Assembly: GCF_963583255.1 (NCBI RefSeq)
Contig: NC_084805.1
Location: 3,861,060-3,925,059, forward strand
DNA from: Pyrus communis
Taxonomy: Eukaryota; Streptophyta; Magnoliopsida; Rosales; Rosaceae
Length of the DNA stretch: 64,000 bases
Direction: 5' to 3'
Shown here piece after piece: positions 22,244-35,987 of this stretch. Positions within the stretch are counted from its first letter, which is position 1; every line of letters begins with the position of its first letter. The notes beneath the pieces are model-generated. The model saw nothing but the letters and a program-made list of their open reading frames with translations. It was not told the DNA's origin and did no database searches. The translations under genes were made by a program, and so were the position numbers.

Positions 22244-25200
22244 ATGGTAGCATTAGCAGGTTTCTCAGCCCCTCCAAGGCTGAGCTTTTCATTGGGTTCT
22301 TGCCGCCGTAGTAACTCAACATCTCTTCCTTCATTGCCTCTCAGTCTCAGTCTCAGGTACGAACAAATGCAGAGGATTATCTTTCAATTTTTAATTTTTT
22401 TTTTAATTTTTACAGTTTTCATTTTATATGATGATATATTTGTTTGTTGTTTGTTCATGTTTTGTGGTGGTGGTGCAGAAATTCGACGCCAAAGTCCACA
22501 GTCTCTGCCTTGCACACTCCGTACGGCGATTCTTTAGCAACCAGTGGTAATTTCTCTTTACTAATTACATTATTTCCATAGAGTAAGAGACCCAATTGTT
22601 CAATGTTTGAGCTTAATCCGTGATTTCGGTCATTTATTCGATAATTACTTGCATTTGGCTATTTATTTGGAGTTTATATTCAGTTTTGCAGACTAGATTA
22701 AATTCTAAACGTATTGCTGTTTCCAGGATTATCAAGTAGAACTTGTGGGTCACCTCTAAAGCTTGACGGCAACGATTTTGGTGATACTAGTACAAGGTCT
22801 ATAACTCGTGCCCTTTTGCATAATTGATAGAATTTTCTTTTCGATTTTATTTAAAGTGCGTTTTCAGACTATATTTCTATTGATTTTCACATGATATTGT
22901 ATTCATAACGGGGTAGTTTTATCTTGGGAGATGATTTTTGCCTGCACACACTCTGTGTTTCTGTTCCTTTATGAATCAAAATAGGTTGAAATGGCTTTTT
23001 GTTTTTACATCCATCAGGTCACAAGTTATGCAAAGTCCTTGGAAACGAATGCATATATTCATTCAATGATATTGATAACTGAGGGTGAATTGATGAAAAT
23101 AGGTTAGGGCCAAAAATCTTTTTTTAACTGGGTCATGATATGTTTTTTAAACTCGTTAGAATTTCAACGGAAAATAATTCTATCAATTTCTGTCCTTCAA
23201 GGCTCTTGAATTCTACTCATGCGTGTATGTTGAATGATGTCTTCTATTATCTTTAGATAGGATTAAAAGTTTGTGAATTTTTTTAGTTATGGTGCAATAG
23301 AAGCCAAAAAAGGGAATCCACCCATACTCCCAGCTGTGATGACCCCAGGTGGACCATTGGATCTCTCTTCTGTATTATTCAGGAACCGTATAATCTTCAT
23401 TGGGCAGCCAGTCACTTCAGCGGTGGCTCAACGAGTCATATCCCAGCTTGTGACTTTGGCTACTATTGATGAGAATTCAGATATACTGGTGTGTACTTAC
23501 ACTTTCTCCCCTTCTCCCCTCCGCAGGCACCCCCCCCCCCCCCTCTTTCAATTGATTCAGCATGGCTAAAGTTTTAACATGTCAAAGTCGGTTTCTTTCA
23601 GAGATTGTGACTTTATCCTGTATCATTTCAGGTGTATTTGAACTGCCCTGGTGGGAGTACATACTCTGTTTTGGCAATTTATGACTGCATGTCTTGGGTA
23701 ATGTCATGAAGCTTCGTCATCTTTCTTTTTTTTTTCCTTCCAAATTTTTATCACATTTCTTTGCACTTTGTTGTGGATAAAGAAAATTGTATTGCAACAG
23801 AGACAATAAAACAACATAGAAAAAGGAGTGGTAAAGTACCCCATTATAAGAAATAAGAGATATGAAAGAGGGAATCAAACCCCTTCTAAAATATTTTTGA
23901 TACAACACTCTGGACTTCTAATGCCAGCAGACAGTAGAGAAAGGAATAAGTCTAAATTAATTAGAAACAGAAGACATGAGAGCGGACCAAAACAGAACAT
24001 TTGCTCTCTTCTTTATTGCATTTTCATTCATTCCTATTTGTTACATCATCAATTTGTCATCAAACTCCTATATTGAAATTACGGTTTAGATTGTTGTCAC
24101 AGTAGCCCTGAGGAGGTGATTAGGCTCAAGTAGCATTTAAACTAACTTTAACATTCGCCATTCTGATTAAGTTTGCATTAAACTTAACCAAGTAATAATC
24201 AGGCAAACAAACACACAAAGAAAAACCAAGACAAAATTATAACCATAGCTTGATTGCACCAAACAAGAAATAGTTTTATTTATCAATTATGTTCTGTTTG
24301 CATTAAATGATTTTTTATGTTATCAGATCAAACCTAAGGTAGGAACAGTATGTTTCGGAGTAGCTGCAAGCCAAGGAGCACTTCTTCTTGCTGGGGGAGA
24401 AAAGGGAATGCGCTATGCGATGCCAAATGCACGAATCATGATACACCAACCACAGAGTGGTTGTGGGGTATGAATCAACTTTTTTCGGACGGCTTGCCTA
24501 TTTTGTTATTAAGAAGATGCTTATAAGAGGGCAGGAGGATGTGAATTAATGGGCTATATGACAAGAAGTAAAAGTAAATTGTATTTTGATGGTCTATTCT
24601 TTTAGGTGTCTTTCCTATCTTGTGCTGTTATCAGTTTTGGGTATGGAGGGAAGACCTAACTTCTTTCTGTACCATATGTTAATTAATTATGTAGTATCAT
24701 TTAAAAATCAAAGTTTGGTAATGAATATAATGATATAGAAATCTCAAATCTCATGTCTCATGGAGCAGTTACATGAGCGGGATTTGGAATGCTCATGTGG
24801 TATTTTTCTAATCCCTCCTAAACATTTTATGATCCATCCTTACCAACTTCGTCTCGATCCCTTGGGACTTGGAAATCCCCACTCAAACATAGCCTAAATA
24901 TTTTTTTCAATCCTTGCATTTGCATCATTCCACTAATATTGCAAGGACATAGACGCTGGAACTTGGTTAGTCTAACCTGGCTCGGCAGGTTGGATTTTAG
25001 GATTATAGATTACGTGTAAAACATTTTGAACATTTCCACCATTCCATAATGCATACATTTCATGTAAAACATTTTTCTGTAGGTTGATTCTAGGATTCAA
25101 GGATTCTAGATTACATTTACACTTTCATGATTCCACAACGCATGCATTTAAGAATAAATTGGAATGGCTATGTTAGGTTGGATCCTAGGATTCTATATTG

Positions 25201-27461
25201 CAGTTCCATCATTCCACTAATTTTTAGCAAGGACATGCCAGAAAATGGATCTTGATTACATTTCTTTTCATTTTATTTGTACTGATCAGGAAAAAGAGCG
25301 AATATATATTTGTTTTGGCTTTTAAATCGAAGTTCGAGTAAAATGTTTTCATATTGTAAAATCCCTTAGAATCGTATATGCATTGTGGCCTAAGGATTCC
25401 ATTTTTCTTATTTTCCAATTCTGATTGATATTATTAACCATGAAGCATGTTATTTCTTAGTCCTAGAACTAATGCCTTTGAAAATTCTTAAATGTTCCTT
25501 TTGATCCTTGCATTTGCTTGAGATGATAGAAAATTTGGTGGCTTCAGTAGGCCCTTAGATGATGATGGAAATGCTGAATTTGGTATTCTCTCATTATTGG
25601 TTCTACCAAGTGTTTGATTAAGTATGACGGTCTCAATACTAAAGGTGTGTTGTGAGTTTGACCAAAAATTATCGTACTACCTAAACGTCAATGTATTTTT
25701 TGGAAGTGTGAAGGTCTCCAACAAAAAAATAAATACAAGTATGAAGAAGAAATACTACCGTGAGAAGATAACTTCTTGTTTAGTTTTTGTATTTGATCTT
25801 TTTAAATACCTCTGTACTATGTTACATCCTTGAACCGTCGAAGGTCTCAGAGTTGACTTCCTGTTGTAAATGACCTAATAATCTCATAACCGATTTGTTA
25901 CTTAATCTAGTTTTTATAGTCGTTTTTGTTTCTTGCCCTATTTTCTCCTGTGCAATCATAACTGCATGAATTTTTATAGTAATGCATTGGTTCATGTCTT
26001 TGTGGTTGATTTTTCCATGTATAATGCAACAAATTGATATTGTCCGAGCATTAACGCTATTAGTTTCAAATTCTCAGATTCTTTGTTAATTATTTTCCGT
26101 AAATTTAAAATAATTTTTTATATACGAATTACTACATGATCCGTTTTGTTTTATATCCATGGATTGATTTGGAATTGTCTTATTGTAGGGCCATGTGGAA
26201 GATGTGAGGCGCCAAGTGAACGAAGCAGTTCAAACTCGCCATGTCGGTCTCTTCTCCCTTAGTTGTATTCTTGAAAATCTTTCTGGTGATCATATATTAG
26301 TGTTGCAGCCTAATTGATTTAAATCAAACTGAGCAGAATAATCAATTTTGTTATATAATTTTTCTGATCAAGTCAAAGTTGAAAGCTTACAGACTTTTAC
26401 AAATTGAAGGCGTGTTGAGACCTGCTGCCACACAGGGCTACTAGGGAAACTGGAATTAGATTCAACCCTATTTGGGACTGGGTTGTTGTAAATAATTCAC
26501 TGCATTAGTTGCAACTTCATTTAATGACCGACAAACCTTGGTGTCCAAGGAAGTCTCTTTTTGATGTGGTATTTTGAGTATTACCATTTGAATGCGGGTG
26601 TTGAGAGCTGTTGCCTCACAGTACTACCAGGACAACTTAAATTTAGGTTCAGCCCTGTTCGAGGTTGGGTTGTTACATATAAATTCACTGTGCCATTAGT
26701 TTAGTCTTCATTTAGTGACAGACAAACCTTGGTTATCTGGGGCAGTTAGTGGTAGATAATACAGCCGTAACCACCATTTTGAAGTAGCGTGGTTCTATTG
26801 TGAGGAGAAGCACATACAATGAAGGAACGTCTCTAACAACAGTTACTGCTCCAAAAACTCAAAAAGCATTCTCTGGACCTTTGAGAAAATACGTACTACT
26901 CATACCCTGCATGGACGGGATCCTCATCCACTGGGCATCTCCTTTTAATGTTTGAAAGACTTTGCATCTGTGATTATTGCTTTTCGAGTTGCAGGAATTC
27001 GAGATTTAGGGTTCTGTCAATACTGTGTCTAACATGTACTTAGTTTCCCTTAGAGCTATTTCTTTGTGCTTTATTCATCAAATTTATGAGTGCCATCGGC
27101 TCCACATTATGTCTTTTAATTTGGTCTTGTGTCCTGATGTATTTGATGCAGAAAGTCGACAAAATGTATGTTGCGTTTACTGGGCAATCTCTAGAGAAAG
27201 TGCAACAGTACACTGAGAGGGATCGTTTCTTATCTGTTTCCGAGGTAATGTTGTTAATTCTGCGACCCCAGTACAATTACAGAAATACGATAAACTTCTT
27301 TTAACCAAATTAATTTTTCAATTTCCAGCAGCTAGTAATACTCCAGCACTACATATCTATCTATCCAGCTTATTAATCTGCCCTTTATTTTATTTTATTT
27401 TTTCAAATTGCAGGCTATGGAATTCGGGCTTATTGATGGCGTGCTGGAAACCGAATATTGA
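22244..27461 (+). CDS. CLPP6: Plastid ATP-dependent Clp protease proteolytic subunit 6
   Basis: Nine exons: 22244-22356, 22479-22546, 22727-22796, 23287-23488, 23632-23697, 24327-24467, 26189-26242, 27152-27244, 27414-27461. They total 855 nt (284 aa); all junctions are GT-AG and in phase. Residues 1 to about 80 are a Ser-rich chloroplast transit peptide. The mature part follows Arabidopsis CLPP6 closely ([40 protein letters not shown]). The Ser-His-Asp triad is present: Ser188 in GVAASQGA, His213 in MIHQP, Asp262 in TERDRFL. The end, [11 protein letters not shown], is that of CLPP6. Role: catalytic subunit of the stromal ClpPR tetradecamer, which degrades unfolded or tagged proteins together with ClpC chaperones. 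No damage was seen. Confidence 0.96.
26412..26745 (+). repeat. Diverged tandem duplication in CLPP6 intron 7
   Basis: The segment starting GTGTTGAGACCTGCTGCC at 26412 is repeated at 26598 (GTGTTGAGAGCTGTTGCC), offset 186. Both copies continue through a CAACC..GTTGGGTTGTT stretch and GACAAACCTTGGT. It resembles part of a transposon but lies safely within the intron. Confidence 0.75.
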
Positions 27462-29796
27462 TTCCAAATTTGTACCGTTCGTTTTGTCTTAAAATTTCAA
27501 TATTTTACAAATTATGATCGGTCATCGGTTATCCAGTTTATTTGATTCCAGTGTTGCTGCTTCACTTCACCTTGTGATGAATGCCATATTCGATCATTTT
27601 GGCTTTCAAGATTTAACAATGCGCGGTGCAGGTTATGACATTGGAATTTAGATGCCGCGTCATTCTTCAGAGAAGCAGATTGAGCATACACGAGGAGGTT
27701 ATGGAGGGCAACTCGACTAGACTGGTCGGAGCAGCCCTCGATTTTTCGGTTTTTCCGTTCTATATATTGTTTTCAGGGACGAGAGAATCTGTGCAATGGC
27801 AGAGGGGTCTAAGCAAGCAGCTGCAGGAGGCATCCATAATGGACTGAATCATCATTTTGTTAGGTGCACATCATGATAGTTTTTCTCCCACTATTCTTCT
27901 ATCTTGATACGTATGAAGCTGAGGTTTTACCATAATATCAATTAACAATATTGCCTCTTCGCATGTGGCAAATTTTCTACCTTGACACTTGAAAAACAAA
28001 AAATTGGGTACTTAGAGCACGTATGACCATTAGGCTTCACAATAAAATTAATTTGCAATATAAAGAGTATAACAACTCCTTATAAATCATATATAAAGTC
28101 TCTTGGTTTTCATTTTCTAGGCTCGAAGGTTTTAAACTCCCCTTATGTTAACCATATTCATTTAGGCAATCTGATTCCATGATCAAGATTCAGAAGGACC
28201 ATCTGATGTAACCTGAAGGCTTTTGAACCTAAATAAAAGAGTGGGCATGATAGCGGGATTCATACTCTCTGTTGGACCCAAAAATTGCACGGAAAGGCCC
28301 AAACATATTAAACGTCCATTGCCCTTACGGTTTTATTGCCTCATGTGAATCTCGATTGTATCATACAAATTTAGTGGCAAAACTAATAGTTTAGCAAGCA
28401 TTTCCGTAAGTTAAATTCTCATGTCAGGCCGAATAGTAAAATATAAAACACCATGACGAACACATTCCTTTAAACCCAACACCTATCAAGCTCACATCAC
28501 CCAAGGCATATGGTTTCAAGGGCTTGTTAAGGGGGTTGAGGTGTGGAAGGTTATGGACGTTCATAAGGTCCGTAGAAACTCTTTGATAATGGAAACTTTG
28601 GTCTACTTGGGAGCACCAAAGTCCATGACTATTATTTGGAGTGGTCTCACATTGGGAAAGCAAATGAGATAGTTTCCACCTTATTTTAGTCAATGCACTA
28701 TCCATAACAATAACCTAACTCTACAACAACCCATCCACACAAGACATATATCTTCTGTTTTCCCGCACCAAGACATATGTTTCTCGTGAACCTATTCATG
28801 GTGCAACCTATCTCACCCTTCTATCCATATGTTACTAAGAAGGTACCATTCCACCTTTTTAGCTGTTGGAAAAAAGCTACTTTCAGCGCCTCTTGTTATG
28901 CATAGGATGCAAGGAGATTCCAATCCATCCCTTTACCGTATGGAAACAAGTAGTTTCCAGCGCATTCTTCTATTCAACAGAAAATAGGGATAACCATCAC
29001 TCATTGTAAATTGGAAGCCAAGATCAGAGTAAAATGAAGGAGGGGGAAGTGGAAAGCTTACTAGTACCAAACCTTCTCCATCATGCCCTTTCAATCTCAT
29101 GCTTAAGGAAGAACATCTTCTCCTTGCAGTAGGAAATCTCTCTCCCTGGTGCAGCAAACCCTTCTTGACTGCTACAAGATTTCCAAAAGCTCAACCACTG
29201 ATCTTCTACCTTAGAAACCTCAACCACCCACCATGACCAAAAGCTCAACCACTATCAATATCTCTTACAAATTATTCTCCTAAATCTTAACGTAACTGCA
29301 CCAAAATGAAGCTCATGCACTGTTATTTGCTAAACTTGTGGATCTCTAGCTCCCACACTTCAAGCTCTCATGCCAAACCCTTTTTAATATTAACTCACCA
29401 CCTCAAACAGCCATGGAAAAACTTCGACAACTGCTAGAAGCATTTCAACGTAACACCAAACCAAGCACCCAAGAGTTGCTGGAAGAACAACAAAGCATTT
29501 CCTAGGACTTGTTTTTCCTTCAGATGCTTTGGGCCTAATTCTCACTAACTCAAAAATGGGGGATGTGAAGATTTTGTTTGCCTCTTTACAACACAAAAAG
29601 CCCAGCAAAGCCTTCAACACAAAAAATCCCCAAACACTCGCAATCTAACCAATTTTGTATCAAGTAAAATGGTTAACTCATAAATGGGGGATGTGAAGGT
29701 TTTGTTCGCTCTTTACAACACAAAAAGGCCAGCAAAGCCTTCGACACAAAAAGCCTCCAAACACTCTCAAATTCAATCTAAAGAAATTTTTTTCTT

Positions 29797-29875
29797 TTTG
29801 AACAAACGATATCATCTACCCTAAGACGGTGAGGGGGTAGGCTAAGCCTCATAATAGACTAGTAATAATGTGGTT
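29797..29875 (+). repeat. Dispersed repeat, copy 1
   Basis: The stretch around GAACAAACGATATCATCTAC, then GGCTAAGCCTCATAATAGAC, then AATAATGTGGTTCAAATTTG matches the reverse complement of 44345-44425 with few differences. A transposon-derived family, probably a terminal piece of a MITE or SINE-like element, is present at least twice in this window. Confidence 0.75.
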
Positions 29876-30576
29876 CAAATTTGCCATTGCGCGATAATCA
29901 AACTTATGATCTCTCATTTATAAGTGAAAAAAAAAATTTGAAGTTTATTAGTGTTGGGTAGATTGTTTATGAAATAAAAATTAATTTAAAGATGAGAAGA
30001 AAAATAAAACTAAGAGATTGTTTTATACATGTACTTTTTCATAAAAAATAAAGTGACTCCACCGCTTAGCACCACTACCACCAATCGTACGGCTACCACC
30101 GTCGAAGTATTATGCAGAAATCATGGAGTATAAGATGCTACTGGGGAGAAAGAAGCCACTTGTTAAAGTAATTCACGTTACCTCCTGAGGCTAGTGTTCT
30201 GTAGGAGAAAGACAGTTCATCGTAACAAACAGAGCCACATCCAGGACACATCTACGACTAGGAAAATGTGTGGATAGGGCAGTTGGCAACTTAATTATTT
30301 GAATTGAATTAAACAAATATTACAAATGAAAAAGTCATGGCCACCGTATGTATCCGTATTTCGTGCCGACGCAAAGTCTCTAGACGTGAAAAATCTCTGA
30401 CAGAGGATGCACTACCGGGTTGGGGGTACAAGCTTGTCTGACGAAAAGAAAAAGTAGAAGAGAGGGGAGGACACCTGTGAACTCTCTATGTATGAAGCAA
30501 ACTTGGCACTCTTTGTAGGCCGCCCTATCTAATCTGATATCCCTAAAAATCCCTAGCTTGCTCTACCGTAGGCCGC

Positions 30577-30605
30577 CCTTCTCCCTTCTCCCTTCTCCCT
30601 TCTCC
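30577..30605 (+). repeat. CTTCTCC heptamer microsatellite in the PHP gene leader
   Basis: Four tandem copies of the 7-base unit CTTCTCC, just upstream of the start codon at 30626. Pyrimidine-rich leaders are common in plants; a length polymorphism here would be a useful marker. Confidence 0.85.
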
Positions 30606-30625
30606 TGGATCAGTAGCAGTCCGTG

Positions 30626-33600
30626 ATGGATGCCACAAACAACTCGAGCAGCCCAAAGAAAACAGCGAGGAAGAAGAAGAAGCGAGGTGGGAGCGGGAGC
30701 AAGAAGAAGATGACCGCCGAGCAGACTTTAGCTTTCAAGTCTGTGAGTGAATGGGTTTTCTTGGAACAGCACCAAGCTTCTTCCGCTGCAGCGTCGGATG
30801 ATTTTGGGGTTTCGTTGGTGCAAAGGAGCATTCCAAACAAGCTACTCTTTGAATTGCATTCCCATTCAAATTGCAGTGATGGGTTTCTTTCGCCTTCCAA
30901 GCTGGTCGAGAGGGCTCACGAAAATGGGGTGAGTTAAATTCTGAACGAAAATCTTTCGTTTCGTGGGTGTCGGTTCTTTAACTTGTTATAGTTTGCTTAT
31001 TTTCTATCATGTAATTTCTTTGTCAATCTTTTTAGATTACATGTTAACTTCTTTAACCGCTTGTGGGTGTCGAATTCAATCTTCTCACACATTCTGGCTT
31101 TCTAGTAGTAGGAGTAGGAGACAGACCCTGTATTGGTTAAAATGCAGCATCTTTAACCTGTTTAGGGTCTTTTTTTCTGGCCTGAAATATTAGCAGATTA
31201 AGCATACACGCTGTAATGAAGGATGGGACTTGGGTTCAACCTTGTGCGGGCGAAGGATGTTAGTTACAATGAAGACTTAATTGGCTTTCAATAGACTCGG
31301 GGACTATGAAGGCATCACAAAAAATTAACCTTCTATTTGCTGTATGCATAGGGTAGGGGAGAACAATTTGTTTTCACCTTAATCATAGAAAGAAGAGGGT
31401 TTATTTGGACTTTAAAAGGCTGCGAACACAGGAAAGGCAATGAGCTCCGCAGTAGTTAATCTAATTGCTTTTGTATCAGTTTGAGTCAGCCATTACTATT
31501 TCCCAGTTTGTGGGGGAGTGTTGGCAATATAGCTCTTTACAGCCCGTTCTAGTCTTTGTTATTGTCTTGCTCAATTCTCGTTAAGTTCTTCTCCAAAAGC
31601 TGTTGAATTTGTATTGTACTATATTTTCCGAAAGCTGGGGAATGTTGATATCCATGCTCTAGTTTGAGAAGTGTAGTTGATGGAGACGATGAACAGCTTT
31701 ATGTTTAGGGATGACTGAGCAAATTTAGTGTGCTGGTTTGGGCTAGCTAAAGTAGTGATTCAGTTGAAAGGGTTGAGGTTTATGTATGATTTTTAAGGGT
31801 TATTTATACGTATTCCATTCAATTTTATGTATGGAGGTTATTTAAGGCTATGTCATAATCAAATCTGTTGATGCACAAAATCGGGTTGACTTTGGAACAA
31901 CATAAAGTGTCACAAAGTGACCTTCGAAGATAGTAGATTGAGAGATAAAGGGAAGAGAAATAGACACAAGGTATACGTGGTTCACCCTAAGTTGGGCTAC
32001 ATCCACGAGGGTAGAGGAGTTCTCATTAACAATGTAGTGTTTACATAATACAAGGGATTGCACATAATTGTCGTTAGCAAGATCTAAGTTGGGCTACAGC
32101 CTGTTGCTGTCCCCTTTCGATGTGAGACTCTAGATACTTTATACTGGTGTTGACACATGGCGTGTGGTGATTGGTCTCCTAGTTGGAGAGAAACTCATGT
32201 GCTTTGGCAAGTGTGCCTCACCATGAACCCTTCAGCAAGTCTCCGAAGGTATATAGTTGCCTGTGCTTGGTAGTTTCGGGCTTGGTTAAATATGGTACAA
32301 ACAGAATCCATGACTCTTCCAACAATTTCTTGATTTTCTACTCAACATCTTTTCTCATGGGTGTAACTGATGTCGGAAAAGACCCAAAATATCGTATGTA
32401 TTGACATTAGAAGTTCTTTGGCCAGTTAACTAAGGTTCCTACATTTTAAATACATGAATACATGCTGAGATGTAGTGATCTTTAATTAATACATGTGCTC
32501 ATAACAGGTGAAAGTTCTTGCTCTGACAGATCATGACACAATGTCTGGCATCCCCGAGGCCCTAGAAGCAGCTCGGAGACATCGTATTAAGATAATTCCA
32601 GGTGTTGAAATAAGTACAAAATTCTACTCAAGGTAACTTTGGAAGAAGTATGCCTTCTGGATGCTTTTAAATAAGTACAACATTGGGCTGTTGTAAACTG
32701 CATTTATTACATAAGAAACTAGAAAGGATATACTTAAACAAATTTTGAACTTTGCTCCTGCATCATTCACATTTGGTTGCAGAAAACTTGACCTTGAGTT
32801 TGTCATGTTGAGGTAGTAAGATCTTAAGCTGGTACCAAGTTCCCATCCTTGCCAAAACCGTAGGATCTTCCACCTTGTAAGAACATAGTGGAGGGACTTA
32901 CAATCTAATCCAAAATTGACATACGAGAATGGGAAAGACCAAGCCTAGTGAAAAGAAATTTTGGTTTTGGTTATTTGTGTGTTTGGTAAATCTTCTGCAT
33001 TCGGTCGTGGTCTGCTGAACACATAGACTATTATGGTTTTGTGAAAAAACTAAAAAATTGGTCGTTACACTTTTTGAGAATTCATAGCATTTTTGGCACT
33101 AAAATATGATGAAGTTATTATAAGAAATGATACAAGTTGTATTAAGATTTTTGGTGGGAGGGGATGAGTGATGAATGTTTTGGGTTTATGGGTAGATTGC
33201 CATTCAAATTCTTCTTTCCTGATATTTTTCCTTTCTTAAACCAACTATGTTGCTTATTGTCATTTTACTCAAGGGTAATTTGGAAGTTTATTATTCATTA
33301 AAAAGGTTATAGTTGAAACTTGAGTTCAAATCGAGGCACCCTTAAACTAAATGAGAAATAAGGTTATTTTAGCAATGGAAAGGAAATATCCCATATCGGT
33401 AGTTCTTGAACACCTCTGATGATGTTTCACAATGGTTTCAGAGGAGAGTCTGCACCAGAGGAGCCAGTTCACATCCTTGCATACTACAGCAGCTGTGGAC
33501 CAACAAGTTTCGAAGATCTGGAGAAGTTCTTGTCAAATATAAGGGATGGTCGTTATCTTCGTGCAAAAAATATGGTCTTGAAATTGAACAAGCTCAAGTT

Positions 33601-35101
33601 CCCTCTTAAATGGGAGCATGTCGCAAAGATTGCAGGCAAGGGAGTTGCTCCTGGGAGAGTGCATGTGGCCCGTGCGATGGTTGAAGCCGGCTATGTGGAA
33701 AATTTGAAACAAGCTTTTGCCCGCTATCTTTACGATGGTGGACCAGCATACTCTACGTAATATTTTGAGCTTACTGTTTTCAGATTACTATTGATGTGTA
33801 TATATGACTAAGAAACAATTATAAAGAAATATTTTCTTTGTATGAGTTCAGGGGAAGTGAACCTCTGGCAGAAGAAGCAATAAAACTGATATGTGACACG
33901 GGAGGTGTAGCTGTGCTAGCTCATCCTTGGTCATTGAAAAATCCAGTTGCCATCGTCAAAAGTTTGAAAGAAGCTGGTCTTCATGGGATCGAAGTTTACA
34001 GAAGTGATGGAAAACTAGCTGGTATGCTACACGAGATGCAACTATCTGTTCCTTTCTGTATAATGTGTTTTGCACGGTTGATGCAGAAATTTTGCTTGTA
34101 CATTGTCATCTTAGAAAGAGAATGGATATCAATGTTTTTTCTTCGAATAGATTTACATGTCATGCATCTCTTTCTAAGAATATAAAATGACTGAGGGCTT
34201 GACTTCAACTTTGGGTAAATTCATGCTAAGTGTTACAGGTCGTATTCCTGGTAGAAAAGGAAAGTGTCTTATTAAGATGGTCAGAAAGTTGTATGTTTTA
34301 CCATAAGGAGGAGCAAGCTGGAATTGCTCCCAATCACCCATGCTATACGTTGGAGTCATAGGATCTAGGTGTCAGTTTACTGTTTGTCGTCTAACAAGCG
34401 TGTAGGTCAAATGCAATTCAGTGACTCTCTACTGCACAATTATTTCAGTAAGACACAATGTTTTTCATCATGATAATGCAATATACTCGGTGAACTTCTG
34501 GTTGTAACTGTGTCCAACCGGCATGAATAGAAGTGTAGATCATGTGCCTGTTGGGTAATGCCTTTAAATGTCTTAACTTCTTGTGGCATAAGCGTGGAAT
34601 CCTGGTTTTCATTTGGTAGATGTTGTCCTTGGAAACAATGGAAGTTTTTTCTTATGTCCTTAGTTCTGTACTCATCTCTGTCCGCTGATGTTGTCAACAG
34701 TGTACAGTGATCTTGCTGATACTTATGATCTGCTGAAGCTTGGAGGGTCAGATTACCATGGGAGAGGCGGGCATGGCGAGTCCGAGGTGGGTAGTGTGAA
34801 TCTTCCAGTATTGGTTTTGCGTGACTTTCTTAAAGTAGCTCGACCAATTTGGTGCTGTTCCATTCGGCGCATTTTAGAAAATTATGCCGAGGAGCCTTCG
34901 GATTTGAATCTAGCTAGGGTTACGAGGTTTGAGAAAGGAGGTTCCCGCTTAAGCTGCGGCAAGGACCTGATTGATCGTTGCTTCAATTTGTGGTTGACAA
35001 GTGAAGAGAGGCAGAATGCAGTTTTTGAGGCCATTAGATTGAAGCTTTCCCATGTTTCAATTAACAAGGGAGGTATCCAGGTTCTTATAGAGAGTACATA
35101 A
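30626..35101 (+). CDS. PHP-domain metal-dependent phosphoesterase (TrpH/YciV-type)
   Basis: Five exons: 30626-30928, 32508-32632, 33442-33756, 33852-34021, 34701-35101. They total 1314 nt (437 aa) with phased GT-AG introns. A GTG just upstream of the ATG at 30626 was not used. Residues 1-30 are Lys/Arg-rich and could direct the protein to the nucleus. The PHP (polymerase and histidinol phosphatase) domain has its metal ligands in order: ELHSHSNCSDG (His78, His80), LTDHDT (Asp109, His110), PGVEIS (Glu135), LAHPW (His272) and GGSDYHG (Asp322, His324). The closest known plant protein is the Arabidopsis PHP-like product of At2g13840. Bacterial relatives (YciV/RNase AM) are 5'-3' exoribonucleases or 3',5'-nucleotide bisphosphate phosphatases. 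The substrate in plants is not established to my knowledge. The gene looks intact. Confidence 0.93.
31850..32140. mobile_element. LTR-like fragment in intron 1 of the PHP gene
   Basis: The phrase ACGTGGTTCACCCTAAGTTG, followed by GGGCTACATCCACGAGG, resembles the transcribed region of plant Copia-type or TRIM LTRs (GGTTC, then CTACATCCAC). A similar phrase occurs at 63310-63345. Boundaries and target duplication were not found, so the family is uncertain. Confidence 0.4.
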
Positions 35102-35987
35102 AATCCTCATGGATTGATATGTTTTCAGGTACCAATGAGGTGATATGTAATTTATTGTTCCAACTCTTTTAGTTTTTGTCTTATTTTTTCGGGAACTTTT
35201 GCCTTCACTGTCACACTATCAAGTGAGTGGAAGAGATGAATTTTGTTCAATTTTTCTCAACATGTAAAACTGGATTTTTTTTTTATAGAAATATCTATTC
35301 AAGTTTTCGTCAAAAGGCAAAAATATGATTTTTGGACACCTCTTCTCTTTAAAGCCACACTTGTTTACTTTTGGGTAGCGCAATTCACGCACTCATTTTT
35401 ACATCTTACGCACCCCTCTCAATTTTCGGCTGTTATATCGAATGAATTGAAGAAAATCAATAACAAAAATTAACAAAGGCACATAGAGATTAAAAAAATG
35501 AAAACTAAGGAAAATAGCTTCAAAATTTTGAATTTTAACCACAAGTTATTCAATAATTTTATTTAATGATATGGACAAAAGAAGGAAAGAAAAAAAACCT
35601 AGCCAAAAGCGCATGCAAGGTGCACACCAACCCGCACTCAGTTTTAAAAATAGTACTCGTATTCAGTTTCAGAAATAATTAGTTAAGAAATAGTGTAGTA
35701 CCAGTGTTCGGTTTCAGAAATATTCAATTTTAGAAAGTGCTCAGTTTTAAAAAATATTGATAGTACTAGTGTTAAGTTTACGAAATAATAATAATACATG
35801 TGTTCAATTCTTAGAAGTAGTTAGTATTTAGTTTAAGAAATAGAGCAGTACCCGTGTTCATTTTCAGAAATAGTAATTTAAGAAATAGTCAGTTTTGAAA
35901 TTTTTTTTTTCTTTTTTTTTTTTTGCCTTTTGTTTTCAGAGATGAAAAATCATATGCAGCAAGTCATATTGTACAACAAAACTTTTA
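35102..35987. other. PHP gene 3' flank with degenerate short repeats
   Basis: No gene. From about 35635 to 35910, variants of TCAGTTTCAGAAATAGT recur eight or more times at irregular spacing, a decayed minisatellite. The 3' UTR and poly(A) site of the PHP gene lie in the first few hundred bases. Confidence 0.6.

Larger units (their letters stand above)
27462..30625. other. Intergenic region between CLPP6 and the PHP gene
   Basis: No gene is supported over 3.1 kb. The CLPP6 3' UTR probably occupies the first few hundred bases. Positions 29393-29635 and 29668-29760 share phrases such as AAATGGGGGATGTGAAG, TTTACAACACAAAAA and CCAGCAAAGCCTTC, a short local duplication. The short frames have no domain I recognise. 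The last ~100 bases are CT-rich and belong to the PHP gene leader. Confidence 0.5.

Noticed and set aside
25000..25220. Repeated phrases about CATTCCACTAATNTT and GCAAGGACAT in CLPP6 intron 6
   Set aside because: Looks like a short degraded duplication, but the copies are too diverged to set boundaries by eye.
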